Assembly (NCBI GenBank): GCA_023393235.1
Contig: JAEWMH010000190.1
Span: forward strand, 17,575-81,574
DNA: 64,000 bases
Direction of reading: 5' to 3'
From: Bacillota bacterium
GTDB taxonomy: Bacteria; Bacillota; Bacilli; Paenibacillales; NBRC-103111
Shown here: positions 1-8,447 of the stretch, in pieces
Layout: every line of letters begins with the position of its first letter
Numbering within the stretch: position 1 is the first letter of the stretch
Notes under the pieces: model-generated
Databases searched by the model: none
The model's input: the letters and a program-made list of their open reading frames with translations, nothing else
Told to the model about the DNA's origin: nothing
Made by a program: the position numbers and the translations under genes

Positions 1-2104
1 GCAGATTGGAGGATTCATCATCCACTGCCAGAAGGGTAAAGCAGCCTGTTTCCTGTTGGGGCAAACCTGCCGGACTTTCACCTGCGGCCGGAAAGCTTGT
101 GTCATTGGCGGCTGCAGACTCCAAGACCGTATGATCAAGAGGGGCGGCAACCGGAAGCGTAAAGGCAATGCCTGTCCCCCGCTCAGGTTCGGACCAGTCA
201 ACGCAGATCTCTCCGTCCATCAGATGAAGCAGCCTCCTGCATATGGAAAGACCCAGTCCCGTGCCCCCATACTCGTAAGGGGAATGGGCTTGCTCGAAGG
301 GCTGGAACACCGTCTCCCACTGGGAGGGCGCAATCCCCACCCCGGTGTCCTCCACCAGGATAACCACCTGGTCTTCTTTTACCTCCGCCGAAATGGTGAT
401 GGAGCCTGCCTGGGTGAATTTGGCCGCATTGCCCACCAAATTGTGGATCACCTGCTTCAGCCGGTTTTCATCGGCATATACGGGTGGCAGCCCCTCTGGA
501 ATCGCATTGACCAAGCGGATTTTCTTGCCGGCGATGACATTGCGGAACAGATCAAAAACCAGAGAAACCGTAATACGGACATCCACAGCGGAGGGATGAA
601 TGGTCAGCTCATTGCGCTTGATCTTTTCCATGTCCAGAATATCATGCACCAGGGAGGACAGCCTTCTGGAGGTATCACGGATTAAAGAAAGGTTCTGTCT
701 GTGGCTGGCGTTCAATTCTTCCGCCCCAGTCTCCAGCATGTTTTGAGAGAGGTTGATGATGCCGTGCAGCGGGGTTTGAAACTCATGAGAGGTTTGGAGC
801 AAAAATTCGTCCTTCTGCCTGTCTGCCTGCTGCAGCTTGGCCGCCATATCCTCGATGGTATTGTAGGCCTCCGAGAAGCGGTAGGACATAATGAAGGAGG
901 ACAAAAAGCAAAAGCTCAAAATCGCGTAATAGCCAAATTTAAAATCAAGCACCAAGCTGCTCAGGTACAGGGCAAAATCAATCAGACCTACAAAATAGCA
1001 GAGCAGGGCCAAGATAAATAGCCCCAGGCTTTTTTTCGTAAACTCCCCGTACGTGCCCTTCCGGTACGCATGGAGCAAGACCCCCAGAATGATCAGGTAT
1101 GCCCCCAGCTGAACGGTGCTGGCCAGGATGTTAAAGTCGGAATACCATTGGAACGGGGCCACCAGAACAAACGCGATGTATGCCCACATGATGGAGGATA
1201 CGATGCCGGTAAACCGCCGGGAGATCAGGCCCTTGCACATATGCTTGATGAACATGACCATGGTGATGAAGGAAAAATATAAGGAAACCGCCTGGATTTT
1301 ATAATACAGCTCGGTGGGCATATGGAAGTGCTCCACAATCATCCGGTCGCCGTTGCTGGCGAAGGACCAGGCGATTACAATGCAGCTCAGCCCAAAATAG
1401 AGAAGCCCCTTCTCTTCCCTGCGGATGATGTATATCCCTAACTGATAACAGCCCAGCATCAATAGGGACACGATCAAGGTTAAGTTGAGAATGCTGCTGT
1501 TGGTATTGGAGGTTTGGATGCCCTGGGCGCTTCCGAAATAAATGGGGTAGGGGATTCCCCCCTGGCTATTCTCATAGTTGGCGGCATAAATAAGAATTTC
1601 CGCCGTATCCCCCTGAACCGGGAAATACACATTATACGGTTTATTCTGATACGCGTATTCGCTTTGGGCGAGGGCCGGAACCCCGCTGCCCCCTACTTTT
1701 TGCCCGTTCACATAAATGTCGCTGGCCATCCGGATGTTAGAAACTTTCAGTCCGTAAACAAGAGAGGAGGGCTTAACCTTAACCTGAAGACGGTAAGTCG
1801 CCGCACCCTTGGAACGGAACTCCCCGTCCTTCTCTAATTGTCTCCAGAACCCCGGCACCTGCATCATTTCCGGAGCCGTACCCTGCTCTTTTCCCGGATC
1901 CAGCAGCTGATTCCAATAAAATTGCCACATCCCGTCCAACGCAACCACCTGATTGTCATGAAAATCCCACGCCGATAAATCCAGCATCCCGTTTTGGGCA
2001 GATTCCGGATTGTTTTCCTTGTTATCTGTGGCTTCCAATAAGCTGAACAATAAAAGAAAACACCCCAAGCTGACTGTAATCAGCGCCATCAGCATTCTTT
2101 TCAT
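1..2104 (-). CDS. Hybrid sensor histidine kinase, 7TMR-DISM type (3' end cut by window edge)
   Basis: Read on the minus strand from the ATG at 2104 (GGAG about 13 nt upstream), the frame stays open to the window edge. An N-terminal signal/TM segment is followed by an extracytoplasmic beta-rich domain (residues ~40-190) and about seven hydrophobic helices (~195-400), the layout of 7TMR-DISM receptors. A dimerisation/phosphoacceptor helix carries SHEFQTPL, and an ATPase domain carries N-box (NLVGNAAKF), DTGVGIA and GTGLGLSI motifs. The last visible residues, AVDDESSNL, start a receiver domain, so this is a hybrid kinase. It probably senses a carbohydrate or small-molecule cue outside the membrane; the ligand cannot be read. 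The 3' end and any output domain lie outside the window. Confidence 0.85.
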   Translation of the reverse strand, partial: MKRMLMALITVSLGCFLLLFSLLEATDNKENNPESAQNGMLDLSAWDFHDNQVVALDGMWQFYWNQLLDPGKEQGTAPEMMQVPGFWRQLEKDGEFRSKGAATYRLQVKVKPSSLVYGLKVSNIRMASDIYVNGQKVGGSGVPALAQSEYAYQNKPYNVYFPVQGDTAEILIYAANYENSQGGIPYPIYFGSAQGIQTSNTNSSILNLTLIVSLLMLGCYQLGIYIIRREEKGLLYFGLSCIVIAWSFASNGDRMIVEHFHMPTELYYKIQAVSLYFSFITMVMFIKHMCKGLISRRFTGIVSSIMWAYIAFVLVAPFQWYSDFNILASTVQLGAYLIILGVLLHAYRKGTYGEFTKKSLGLFILALLCYFVGLIDFALYLSSLVLDFKFGYYAILSFCFLSSFIMSYRFSEAYNTIEDMAAKLQQADRQKDEFLLQTSHEFQTPLHGIINLSQNMLETGAEELNASHRQNLSLIRDTSRRLSSLVHDILDMEKIKRNELTIHPSAVDVRITVSLVFDLFRNVIAGKKIRLVNAIPEGLPPVYADENRLKQVIHNLVGNAAKFTQAGSITISAEVKEDQVVILVEDTGVGIAPSQWETVFQPFEQAHSPYEYGGTGLGLSICRRLLHLMDGEICVDWSEPERGTGIAFTLPVAAPLDHTVLESAAANDTSFPAAGESPAGLPQQETGCFTLLAVDDESSNL

Positions 2105-2243
2105 CAGGCTATCTACTCCGTTTCATACTATGGGAAGACGGCGGCTCCGCCTTTTTTTCTCATTATAACAGGTAATTGCAGCTCCGCCGCATGATAAAAA
2201 ACACAATCCAAAGCATGAAAAAAGACGCCGGAGGCCGGCGCCC

Positions 2244-3095
2244 TTATTCCTTGCCGTATACAGTCACGATAAATTCCAGCGGTGTCCGCAGCTCACTCTT
2301 TTCCATAAGTTTCTCCAGCATAGCCGGCTCCGTACGCCAATAGTAAGGCGTCATCATCACCAGATCACGGATGGCGGACGGGTCGGTCAGCAGTATCTCA
2401 TCCCGGATCCGTTGTTGGTCCAGAACGCGGAAGGATGGATATGGGTGCTCTGCCTCATCATTCAGGTAAGGCTGCGGGTAGAGCATTTCCTTCAGCCCAA
2501 AGAGGTGGTGCTTCCCCGGGATAACGGTGATCAGCCTGCCCCCGCCGCGCAGCACTCTGCTGAATTCACTGTCGCTATGGGGAGCAAAAATCTGGAAGAG
2601 ACCATCTACCGATTCCGTCCGGACCGGAAGCTTTTTGGAGCTGGCGACGGCATAATGGATGCCTGAGCCATTCCCGGCAGCCATGGTGATAGCGTCCTTG
2701 GAGATGTCAGTTCCGTAAAGTCTGGTTTCTATCCCCGATTGACGCAGGTGAGTATCTATACATTCCAGATAATAACCTTCCCCGCAGCCTGCATCGAGAA
2801 CAGTGAACGGGTCAGCCCCCCTGTCCGCCACTTCCTCGGCCAGCCCGGCAGCCTGCATGGACAGCGCATCTGACAGCTTACGGAAGTAACCTGCTTCCAG
2901 AATGCTCCGCCTTGCCGCAAGCATTAATTTACTGTCTCCCGGGTCCTTGCTTTTCCGTTGATTAACCAAGAGTAAATTCAGATATCCCTTGGCCGACAGG
3001 TCATAGGTATGCCGGTTTAAGCACCGGTAGCTCCGGTCTGACAGCTCCAGCTCCGCTCCGCACACCGGGCAGGCCCATATATGAAGTCCGCTCAT
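2244..3095 (-). CDS. rlmA: 23S rRNA (guanine-N1) methyltransferase, RlmA family
   Basis: 283 residues, the usual RlmA size. The N-terminus has a zinc-ribbon (CPVC near residue 9, then C and H in RCLNRHTYD), followed by the family-typical segment AKGYLNLLL and the KDPGDSKLML stretch. The SAM-binding motif is VLDAGCGEGYYLE. RlmA enzymes methylate N1 of G745 or G748 in 23S rRNA helix 35; the Gram-positive type (TlrB) can give low-level tylosin resistance, but which base this one modifies cannot be told from sequence. Its ATG overlaps the stop of the upstream GGDEF gene (TAATG), so the two are translationally coupled. Confidence 0.85.
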   Translation of the reverse strand: MSGLHIWACPVCGAELELSDRSYRCLNRHTYDLSAKGYLNLLLVNQRKSKDPGDSKLMLAARRSILEAGYFRKLSDALSMQAAGLAEEVADRGADPFTVLDAGCGEGYYLECIDTHLRQSGIETRLYGTDISKDAITMAAGNGSGIHYAVASSKKLPVRTESVDGLFQIFAPHSDSEFSRVLRGGGRLITVIPGKHHLFGLKEMLYPQPYLNDEAEHPYPSFRVLDQQRIRDEILLTDPSAIRDLVMMTPYYWRTEPAMLEKLMEKSELRTPLEFIVTVYGKE

Positions 3096-4162
3096 TACTT
3101 GTACCCCCTTTGCCGCTTCAGCTCCCTTTTGACCTCATACATGGATTGATCCGCCTTCTCGATAAGAACCTCCAGCTCAATGCCGTCCTCGCTGAACAGG
3201 GCATAGCCGATGCTGGCCCGGAGCTGGATCGCCTGACCCTCAAAGGCAAACGGCTTGGCAATTTCGGAATCCACGTGACGGATCAAGGCCCTGATCCCAT
3301 CCCGATCCGCAACCGAGGCGGCAATGATGCCGAACTCATCCCCGCCCAGCCGGGACACCGTATCGGATTCGTTTACGGAGCTGACAGCCCGCAACGCGAC
3401 TTCCTTCAGAGCCGCATCTCCAGCCCGGTGGCCATAGGTATCATTAATCTCCTTCAGGCCGTTCATATCCAGGGAGATGATCCCGAAATTCTCATGCTTC
3501 CGCATGGATTTGGCCAGCTTTTGACGCAGACGGTCATAGAATAAGGAACGGTTGGATATTCCCGTCAGACTGTCATGGGTGGCTTTGTGAAACAGCTCGC
3601 TCTCCTCATTGCGCATGGCGCTGAACATCTCCGCTGCAATAAGCCCCGACATCAGCTCCAGAATCCGGATATCCTCCTCCTGGAAATGCCCCGCATTCCG
3701 GGACAACACCTTGACGATTCCCACCACCTCATCGCGGTAGATTAACGGAACCACAATCATTGAATTCAAGCCAATTTGGCGGCAGGCCTCTTTATTGACC
3801 CGGTCATCTGTTTCAATATCGTCGCTGATTAACGGCACCCGCGCGCTGATGCTTCTTCCCGAGAGGCTGTTATCGATCTTCAGCCGCAGCCCAAGAAACC
3901 GCTCGGCCATGCCGGAGGCAGCGCTGTATACCAGCTCCCCGTTCTCAATCAGCTCCACGGAGGCTCCATCCGCATTGGTAATGTGCTGTGTCCTCTGGGT
4001 CACCAGCTCCATAATGCCGCTTAAATCCAGCCCCTGCTGCGCCACTTCCGTCTGAACCTGAATAATTTCCAACAGCTTCTCATTGCTGATCTTCTCTTGA
4101 TGCAATATATCCAACCAACCTTTCCCTTGTCCTTGCTTCAGTCCGCGTGACGAATACCGCAC
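3095..4162 (-). CDS. GAF-GGDEF diguanylate cyclase
   Basis: A GAF sensor domain (residues ~40-185) is followed by a GGDEF domain (~190-350) with intact RLGGDEFG active-site motif and the DMNGLKEIND substrate region, so it probably makes cyclic di-GMP. No membrane segment is visible, which suggests a cytoplasmic enzyme controlled by a small ligand or redox signal through GAF. No RxxD inhibitory I-site is obvious just before GGDEF. The start is uncertain: GTG 4162 has a weak ribosome site, and an in-frame TTG a few codons further in has AAGG upstream. It is coupled to rlmA downstream and transcribed divergently from the zinc-ribbon LRR gene, whose 5' region it nearly overlaps. Confidence 0.85.
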   Translation of the reverse strand: MRYSSRGLKQGQGKGWLDILHQEKISNEKLLEIIQVQTEVAQQGLDLSGIMELVTQRTQHITNADGASVELIENGELVYSAASGMAERFLGLRLKIDNSLSGRSISARVPLISDDIETDDRVNKEACRQIGLNSMIVVPLIYRDEVVGIVKVLSRNAGHFQEEDIRILELMSGLIAAEMFSAMRNEESELFHKATHDSLTGISNRSLFYDRLRQKLAKSMRKHENFGIISLDMNGLKEINDTYGHRAGDAALKEVALRAVSSVNESDTVSRLGGDEFGIIAASVADRDGIRALIRHVDSEIAKPFAFEGQAIQLRASIGYALFSEDGIELEVLIEKADQSMYEVKRELKRQRGYK

Positions 4163-4218
4163 TTTCCATTATGATCTATATAATACGGTTTCATTTTCCC
4201 AAGAAGGAGGGCATCCCC

Positions 4219-6090
4219 GTGGATTTCATTCAATTGACCTGCCCGAATTGCAATGGAAAAATCGAAAATAAGGAAGGCAAAACCTTCAAGTGCCCCTTCT
4301 GTGAAACAGAGCTGCTGCTCAAGGAAAACCATGTGTATCATGTGGATCAGACCATTAATCATTATTACGGAACACAGCCACAGCCCAAGGTCCGTTCCGG
4401 AACCGGGATAAACGGGAAAGCCCTGCTTTTGGCCGCGTTATTGCTGGCAGGAATTTTCGGCGCTTATATGTTTTGGAATACAGGGGCCTCCCGCCCGGAA
4501 ACCCGTGCTGTCGCAGCTGTGCGGGAGATGCCGGAAAGCCCGGTGCTGATCTCCTTTGTGCAGGAGGTATTCAATAAAGGCTCTGCAGCCCCCACCCGGG
4601 AGGAGCTTGCCCGTATACGCTATCTGGCTGTGGACATGGATGAGGAGAACCAGTGGCGCTTTGCCTATAGCCTCTCCGACCCCTTCACAGATCCGCAAGC
4701 GAAGATTTCCACCTATATTACCCGGGACAAAATGCAGAATACCCAGCGTATTGAACAAAAGGATTTCGAGGCATTCAGCGGGCTTACCGCGCTGAACCTG
4801 ATGGGAACCTATGAGATTTCCCAATCGGACCAGATCAGCTTCGCCCATATGAAGGAGCTGAAAAGCTACGGAGGCGCCTTCAACGAATCCTTCCACAAAT
4901 TTGCCGGATTTTTCGGAGACAAATCCAGGATCGTGGAGCTCACCACCCAGATCCGCAGCAATCAGGAGCTGGCCTTGCTGCTGGAATTTCCTAATCTGTC
5001 CACCTTGGCCATTACGTATGTGGATGAATCCGTATCGGACTTTCATTTGTTGAACCAATTGCCCTTGCAATCTCTGTCCCTTACCTTCGTCGACCGTCTG
5101 GATTGGCTGTCGTCCTTAACGGGGCTGCAATCCTTGGCGATCCATTATAGTGATGCCACGGATTTTAAGGCGCTGTATGCCTTAACCCAGCTGAAGGAGC
5201 TGCAGCTGGAGGCCGTCCCGAACCTGAAGACAGTAGACTTTGTCCAAAATATGCCTGTGCTGCAGGTGTTGGAGCTGAATAACACCAAGCTGGCTACCCT
5301 GGCGCCGCTGACAGGCAAGGCCTCCCTGACGAAGCTGCAGCTGGCTTCCATGTCCCAGCTAGGCTCTGTCGATTTTGTGAACAGTCTGCCTTCCCTGCGG
5401 GAATTCGTCCTGTCCGGCCATTATGGGGATGAGGTGCACCTTGTGCTGCCTAATGCCAAACATGTGGAGGTGCCGGGAGCGTTTATCCGCGGTTTGGAAG
5501 CCCCCTCCGTCACTACATTAACCGTACATGGGAGCAGCCGGGAATTCAACATAGCTGACCTGGCCAAATTTCCCCAGCTGGAGCAGCTCACTCTCCGGAG
5601 CATAAGCGGGATCACCAACGTCCGCGCTTTGGATCAGCTCCCCGGGCTTCAGAAGCTGTATATCTACGAGACCAGCTTAAACAAGGAAACCGATGCCTTA
5701 TTCAGCCTGCAGCATGTTAAAGCCATCGCCTGTACGGAGTGCACCTTGACGATTGGAGCCGGGAGCGCCGCGGCGGACGGACCGCTTCAAGAGCTGGCCT
5801 TGAACCAGACGTCCTTCCGGATGAACAATACTTCGGTCTCCGAGGTAGACAAGGTGCTGCCTTACTTTGCGGCGTTGTCCTCCCTGCGTTCCTTCACCCT
5901 GCAGGACAGCTCCCTCCAATCTCTGCAATTTATGGAGAAATGGCAAGCCATTGAGGAGTTGCGCCTCGAAAACAATGCGATCGTCAATATAGAGCCGTTA
6001 ACCCGGTTGCCCAAGCTGCAGAGGGTGTTTCTAACCGGAAACCCTGTGCAGAATACATCGGTGCTGGGGCAGGGAGTGAAGGTGTATTAA
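4219..6090 (+). CDS. Zinc-ribbon, single-TM, leucine-rich-repeat protein
   Basis: 623 residues from GTG 4219, chosen because AAGGAGG lies 8 nt upstream; the longer ATG reading runs into the divergent gene and has no ribosome site. Residues 8-28 form a zinc ribbon (CPNC...CPFC), ~69-88 a TM helix, and ~200-615 are many irregular leucine-rich repeats of about 22 residues (patterns such as LTGLQSLAIHY, LPGLQKLYIYE, RLENNAIVNIEPLTRLPKL). The likely topology is cytoplasmic zinc ribbon with an extracellular LRR surface, suited to protein binding. I do not recognise a named family for the combination and give no function. A methyltransferase gene converges 10 bp downstream. Confidence 0.8.
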   Translation: MDFIQLTCPNCNGKIENKEGKTFKCPFCETELLLKENHVYHVDQTINHYYGTQPQPKVRSGTGINGKALLLAALLLAGIFGAYMFWNTGASRPETRAVAAVREMPESPVLISFVQEVFNKGSAAPTREELARIRYLAVDMDEENQWRFAYSLSDPFTDPQAKISTYITRDKMQNTQRIEQKDFEAFSGLTALNLMGTYEISQSDQISFAHMKELKSYGGAFNESFHKFAGFFGDKSRIVELTTQIRSNQELALLLEFPNLSTLAITYVDESVSDFHLLNQLPLQSLSLTFVDRLDWLSSLTGLQSLAIHYSDATDFKALYALTQLKELQLEAVPNLKTVDFVQNMPVLQVLELNNTKLATLAPLTGKASLTKLQLASMSQLGSVDFVNSLPSLREFVLSGHYGDEVHLVLPNAKHVEVPGAFIRGLEAPSVTTLTVHGSSREFNIADLAKFPQLEQLTLRSISGITNVRALDQLPGLQKLYIYETSLNKETDALFSLQHVKAIACTECTLTIGAGSAAADGPLQELALNQTSFRMNNTSVSEVDKVLPYFAALSSLRSFTLQDSSLQSLQFMEKWQAIEELRLENNAIVNIEPLTRLPKLQRVFLTGNPVQNTSVLGQGVKVY

Positions 6091-6099
6091 CGGAAGCTT

Positions 6100-6708
6100 T
6101 TACTTATGGGCATCCAGAATAAACATAGAAGCGTCCTGGTTCATAAAGATTTGCTTGCCGGTATAGATGGTTTCCGCATTCACTTCTGTAAACCCTATTT
6201 GCTTCATAAGGCTGATTAGCTCCCTCTGGTCAAAGCCGTTATGCACCAAATCCGAAACGATATGTTCATTCTTGTCAAAATCCACAATCAGCAGATGCCC
6301 TCCAGGGTGAAGCGCCTCGTACAAACGGGTTAATACCGGCTCAACTTCCGGGATATGCAGCAGCACCTGGGCCATAAAAATATAGTCTGCCTTAAGCTCC
6401 GCGCCTGCCTCCTGTTCCAAGTCCAGACACAGGGTATCCGCGTTAGGGATATGAAACTCCGCGATTTTTTGCTGAATGCGGTTAATCATATTCGGAGATG
6501 AATCCAGAAACAGCATGGTTTTGAAATCCTCCAGCAGATTCATTCCCACCAGGCCGGTTCCGCACCCAAAATCCACGGCTGTCTTATCCTTGGCATCCGC
6601 CGCATGTGCCCGAATGGCATCCGCCGCCACTCGGGCAATGTGGATTCTCTCCGGGGTGTCATACCCGGCGGCCATCCTCTCGAAAATTTCGGTGTTTCCC
6701 ATTCCCAT
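6100..6708 (-). CDS. Class I SAM-dependent methyltransferase
   Basis: 202 residues. Motif I is VDFGCGTGLVGMNL and the acidic loop of motif II is LFLDSSPNMI; the post-II segment (LKADYIFMAQVLLHI) and GGHLLIVDFD fit the Methyltransf_11/25 fold. The substrate cannot be deduced. It converges on the LRR gene and diverges from the AraC-type regulator at 6867, so the 158-bp gap between them may hold both promoters. The AraC protein could control it, but that is only positional inference. Confidence 0.8.
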   Translation of the reverse strand: MGMGNTEIFERMAAGYDTPERIHIARVAADAIRAHAADAKDKTAVDFGCGTGLVGMNLLEDFKTMLFLDSSPNMINRIQQKIAEFHIPNADTLCLDLEQEAGAELKADYIFMAQVLLHIPEVEPVLTRLYEALHPGGHLLIVDFDKNEHIVSDLVHNGFDQRELISLMKQIGFTEVNAETIYTGKQIFMNQDASMFILDAHK

Positions 6709-6866
6709 CTCTCCGATCCGTGGTTATGAATGATATTGATTATAACATAGGTTTGGTGTGCCATGATTTGCATTGAAACCGGGTTGGCCCCATAATAAGA
6801 TTGTTTAGGGATTAAACAATGTCGCTTCGGAGGGAAGCGGATTCTGACGGAAACGGAGGCCCGGCT

Positions 6867-7664
6867 TTGAAAATCCAGTACCAGCACCGGAAGCAGCAGT
6901 TCCATTCCTTTATCTCCACCAACAATACCTACCCGCTCCATCTGCATATGCATGTGGAACTGGCGCTGGTGTTATCCGGAGCCATTAATGTGACCGTCAA
7001 CAAGACGGAAAGCACCCTGTCAGAGGGAGACATCGTACTCATTTTTCCTAATCAGCCCCATAGCTACCGGACTGCAGAGAACAGTAAAATCCTGCTGTTC
7101 TTCATCGATGCGGCTTATCCTGCGGATTATGCCGCCGATCTGGCCCATTATGTGCCTGAGCATCCGGTGATCAGAAAGGCGCAGATAGAGGAAGCTGTTT
7201 ATACTAACGTCCACACCCTATACAAGCTCTACACCGGACAAGGAGATGCCCGTATGCTGAAGGCGTATATCTCCATTATTCTGGGCCAGCTGCTGCCGTT
7301 AATGTCCCTGCAGCGGGTGGAGGCCGTTCAGGATCTCTTCCTGGTCCAGAAGATCCTGGCCTATGTGGACATACATTTCCTGGAGCCGCTGACGCTGGAT
7401 CAGGTGGCCAAGGAGTTAGGCATCAGCCGTTTTCAAGTGTCCCGGATATTCTCCGATCAGCTCCACAGCTCCTTCCGGGATTATCTCAACAGCCGCCGCG
7501 CTGCTCTCGCCCAGATCATGCTGCAATCCACCAGCCAGCCCGTAACGGACATCGCCTTCGATTCCGGCTTTAACAGCCTCCGTTCCTTTTACCGGGCTTT
7601 CCGCAAGGAATACGGCATCAGCCCCAATGAATTCCGCAGCAATGCCCAGGGTACGGTACGCTAA
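6867..7664 (+). CDS. AraC-family transcriptional regulator with cupin sensor domain
   Basis: 265 residues from TTG 6867, which has AACGGAGG 7 nt upstream; a longer reading to 6819 lacks a ribosome site. The N-terminal half is a cupin-like beta-barrel (HLHMHVELALVLSGAINVTVN, then EGDIVLIFPNQPHSY, which keeps the His-rich metal/ligand pattern). The C-terminal ~100 residues are the two-helix-turn-helix AraC domain (LDQVAKELGISRFQVSRIF and VTDIAFDSGFNSLRSFYRAFRKEYGISPNEFR). It probably senses a small sugar-like or hydrophobic ligand. It is divergent from the methyltransferase gene. Confidence 0.88.
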   Translation: MKIQYQHRKQQFHSFISTNNTYPLHLHMHVELALVLSGAINVTVNKTESTLSEGDIVLIFPNQPHSYRTAENSKILLFFIDAAYPADYAADLAHYVPEHPVIRKAQIEEAVYTNVHTLYKLYTGQGDARMLKAYISIILGQLLPLMSLQRVEAVQDLFLVQKILAYVDIHFLEPLTLDQVAKELGISRFQVSRIFSDQLHSSFRDYLNSRRAALAQIMLQSTSQPVTDIAFDSGFNSLRSFYRAFRKEYGISPNEFRSNAQGTVR

Positions 7665-7693
7665 GAAAATCCGCCCTGCATAAGCAAGGCGGA
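7664..7693 (-). terminator. Probable intrinsic terminator of the hydrolase gene
   Basis: TCCGCC at 7670-7675 pairs with GGCGGA at 7688-7693. On the minus strand the stem is followed by TTTTCTT, so it suits the end of the 8436-7708 gene; it lies right after the stop of the converging AraC gene and may serve both. Confidence 0.55.
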
Positions 7694-7707
7694 ATGTGGA
7701 CGTGCAG

Positions 7708-8436
7708 CTACTTGATTCCAACGGCATTTTTGCTTTTGATAAAATCCAAGATCAAACCGGCCGTCTCCGTCTGCTGCTGCTCCCGGGAAACGGTTGCCGG
7801 GCCGTCCCCTTTCTGGGGTCCGTAATTGCCGAATTGGGCATGGTTGCCTCCATTGATCACATGGACGTTTTCGGTGTAGTCGATTTTGGACTTATTGACC
7901 ACATCGTCATTGGAGCCATAGACAGTCAACGCATCAGCAGGCGTAATGCCGCCGTATATGTAGGACCCCAGCAAAATCAGGCCTTTCACCTGGGCGAGGT
8001 GCTTGGAGGCATAACTGCTTGCCATTGCTCCTCCCAGGGAATGGCCGCCGATATACCAGTTTTGGATGCCGGGCAGCTTGTCATACACCTGATCCGCTGC
8101 GCCGGAACGGAATACCGCCAGGTTAAAGGGCATTTTAACCAGCACGCAGGTGATGCCGTTCTTCCGCAGCTGTTCCAACAGCGGAAGATAGGCGATGTAC
8201 TCCACCTTGCCGCCGGGATAGAAAATCAGCGCCGTATCGCTGGGTGCGGAAGGGGAAAGAATCGTCAGATTGCCGTCCTTCTTAATGGTTTGGCCACCCG
8301 CTGCAGCTGCCACAGCAATCTCATCGGCATGGTAATAATCCGATACATACCACCAAAAGACGGCTCCCAACACAAGGATCAGGGAAATAACCGAAATCAG
8401 TGTCACCTTAACCCATTTTTTCACACGAGGACACAC
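7708..8436 (-). CDS. Membrane-anchored alpha/beta hydrolase
   Basis: 242 residues. An N-terminal TM anchor (residues ~8-30) precedes an alpha/beta-hydrolase domain with nucleophile elbow GHSLGG (Ser near 134), an early TALIFYPGGKVEYIAY strand/oxyanion loop, and a late histidine in GGNHAQFG (near 212) with an upstream Asp in the LTVYGSNDDVVNKS segment as the acid. The family (alpha/beta hydrolase 5 type) contains esterases and lipases of unknown substrate. It starts 12 bp after the helicase stop on the same strand, so the two may be co-transcribed. Confidence 0.8.
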   Translation of the reverse strand: MCPRVKKWVKVTLISVISLILVLGAVFWWYVSDYYHADEIAVAAAAGGQTIKKDGNLTILSPSAPSDTALIFYPGGKVEYIAYLPLLEQLRKNGITCVLVKMPFNLAVFRSGAADQVYDKLPGIQNWYIGGHSLGGAMASSYASKHLAQVKGLILLGSYIYGGITPADALTVYGSNDDVVNKSKIDYTENVHVINGGNHAQFGNYGPQKGDGPATVSREQQQTETAGLILDFIKSKNAVGIK

Positions 8437-8447
8437 CCTTCTTGGCG

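Noticed and set aside
56..685. 209-codon + strand open frame at the window start
   Set aside because: It is antisense to the hybrid sensor kinase, whose H-box, N-box and ATPase motifs are clear.
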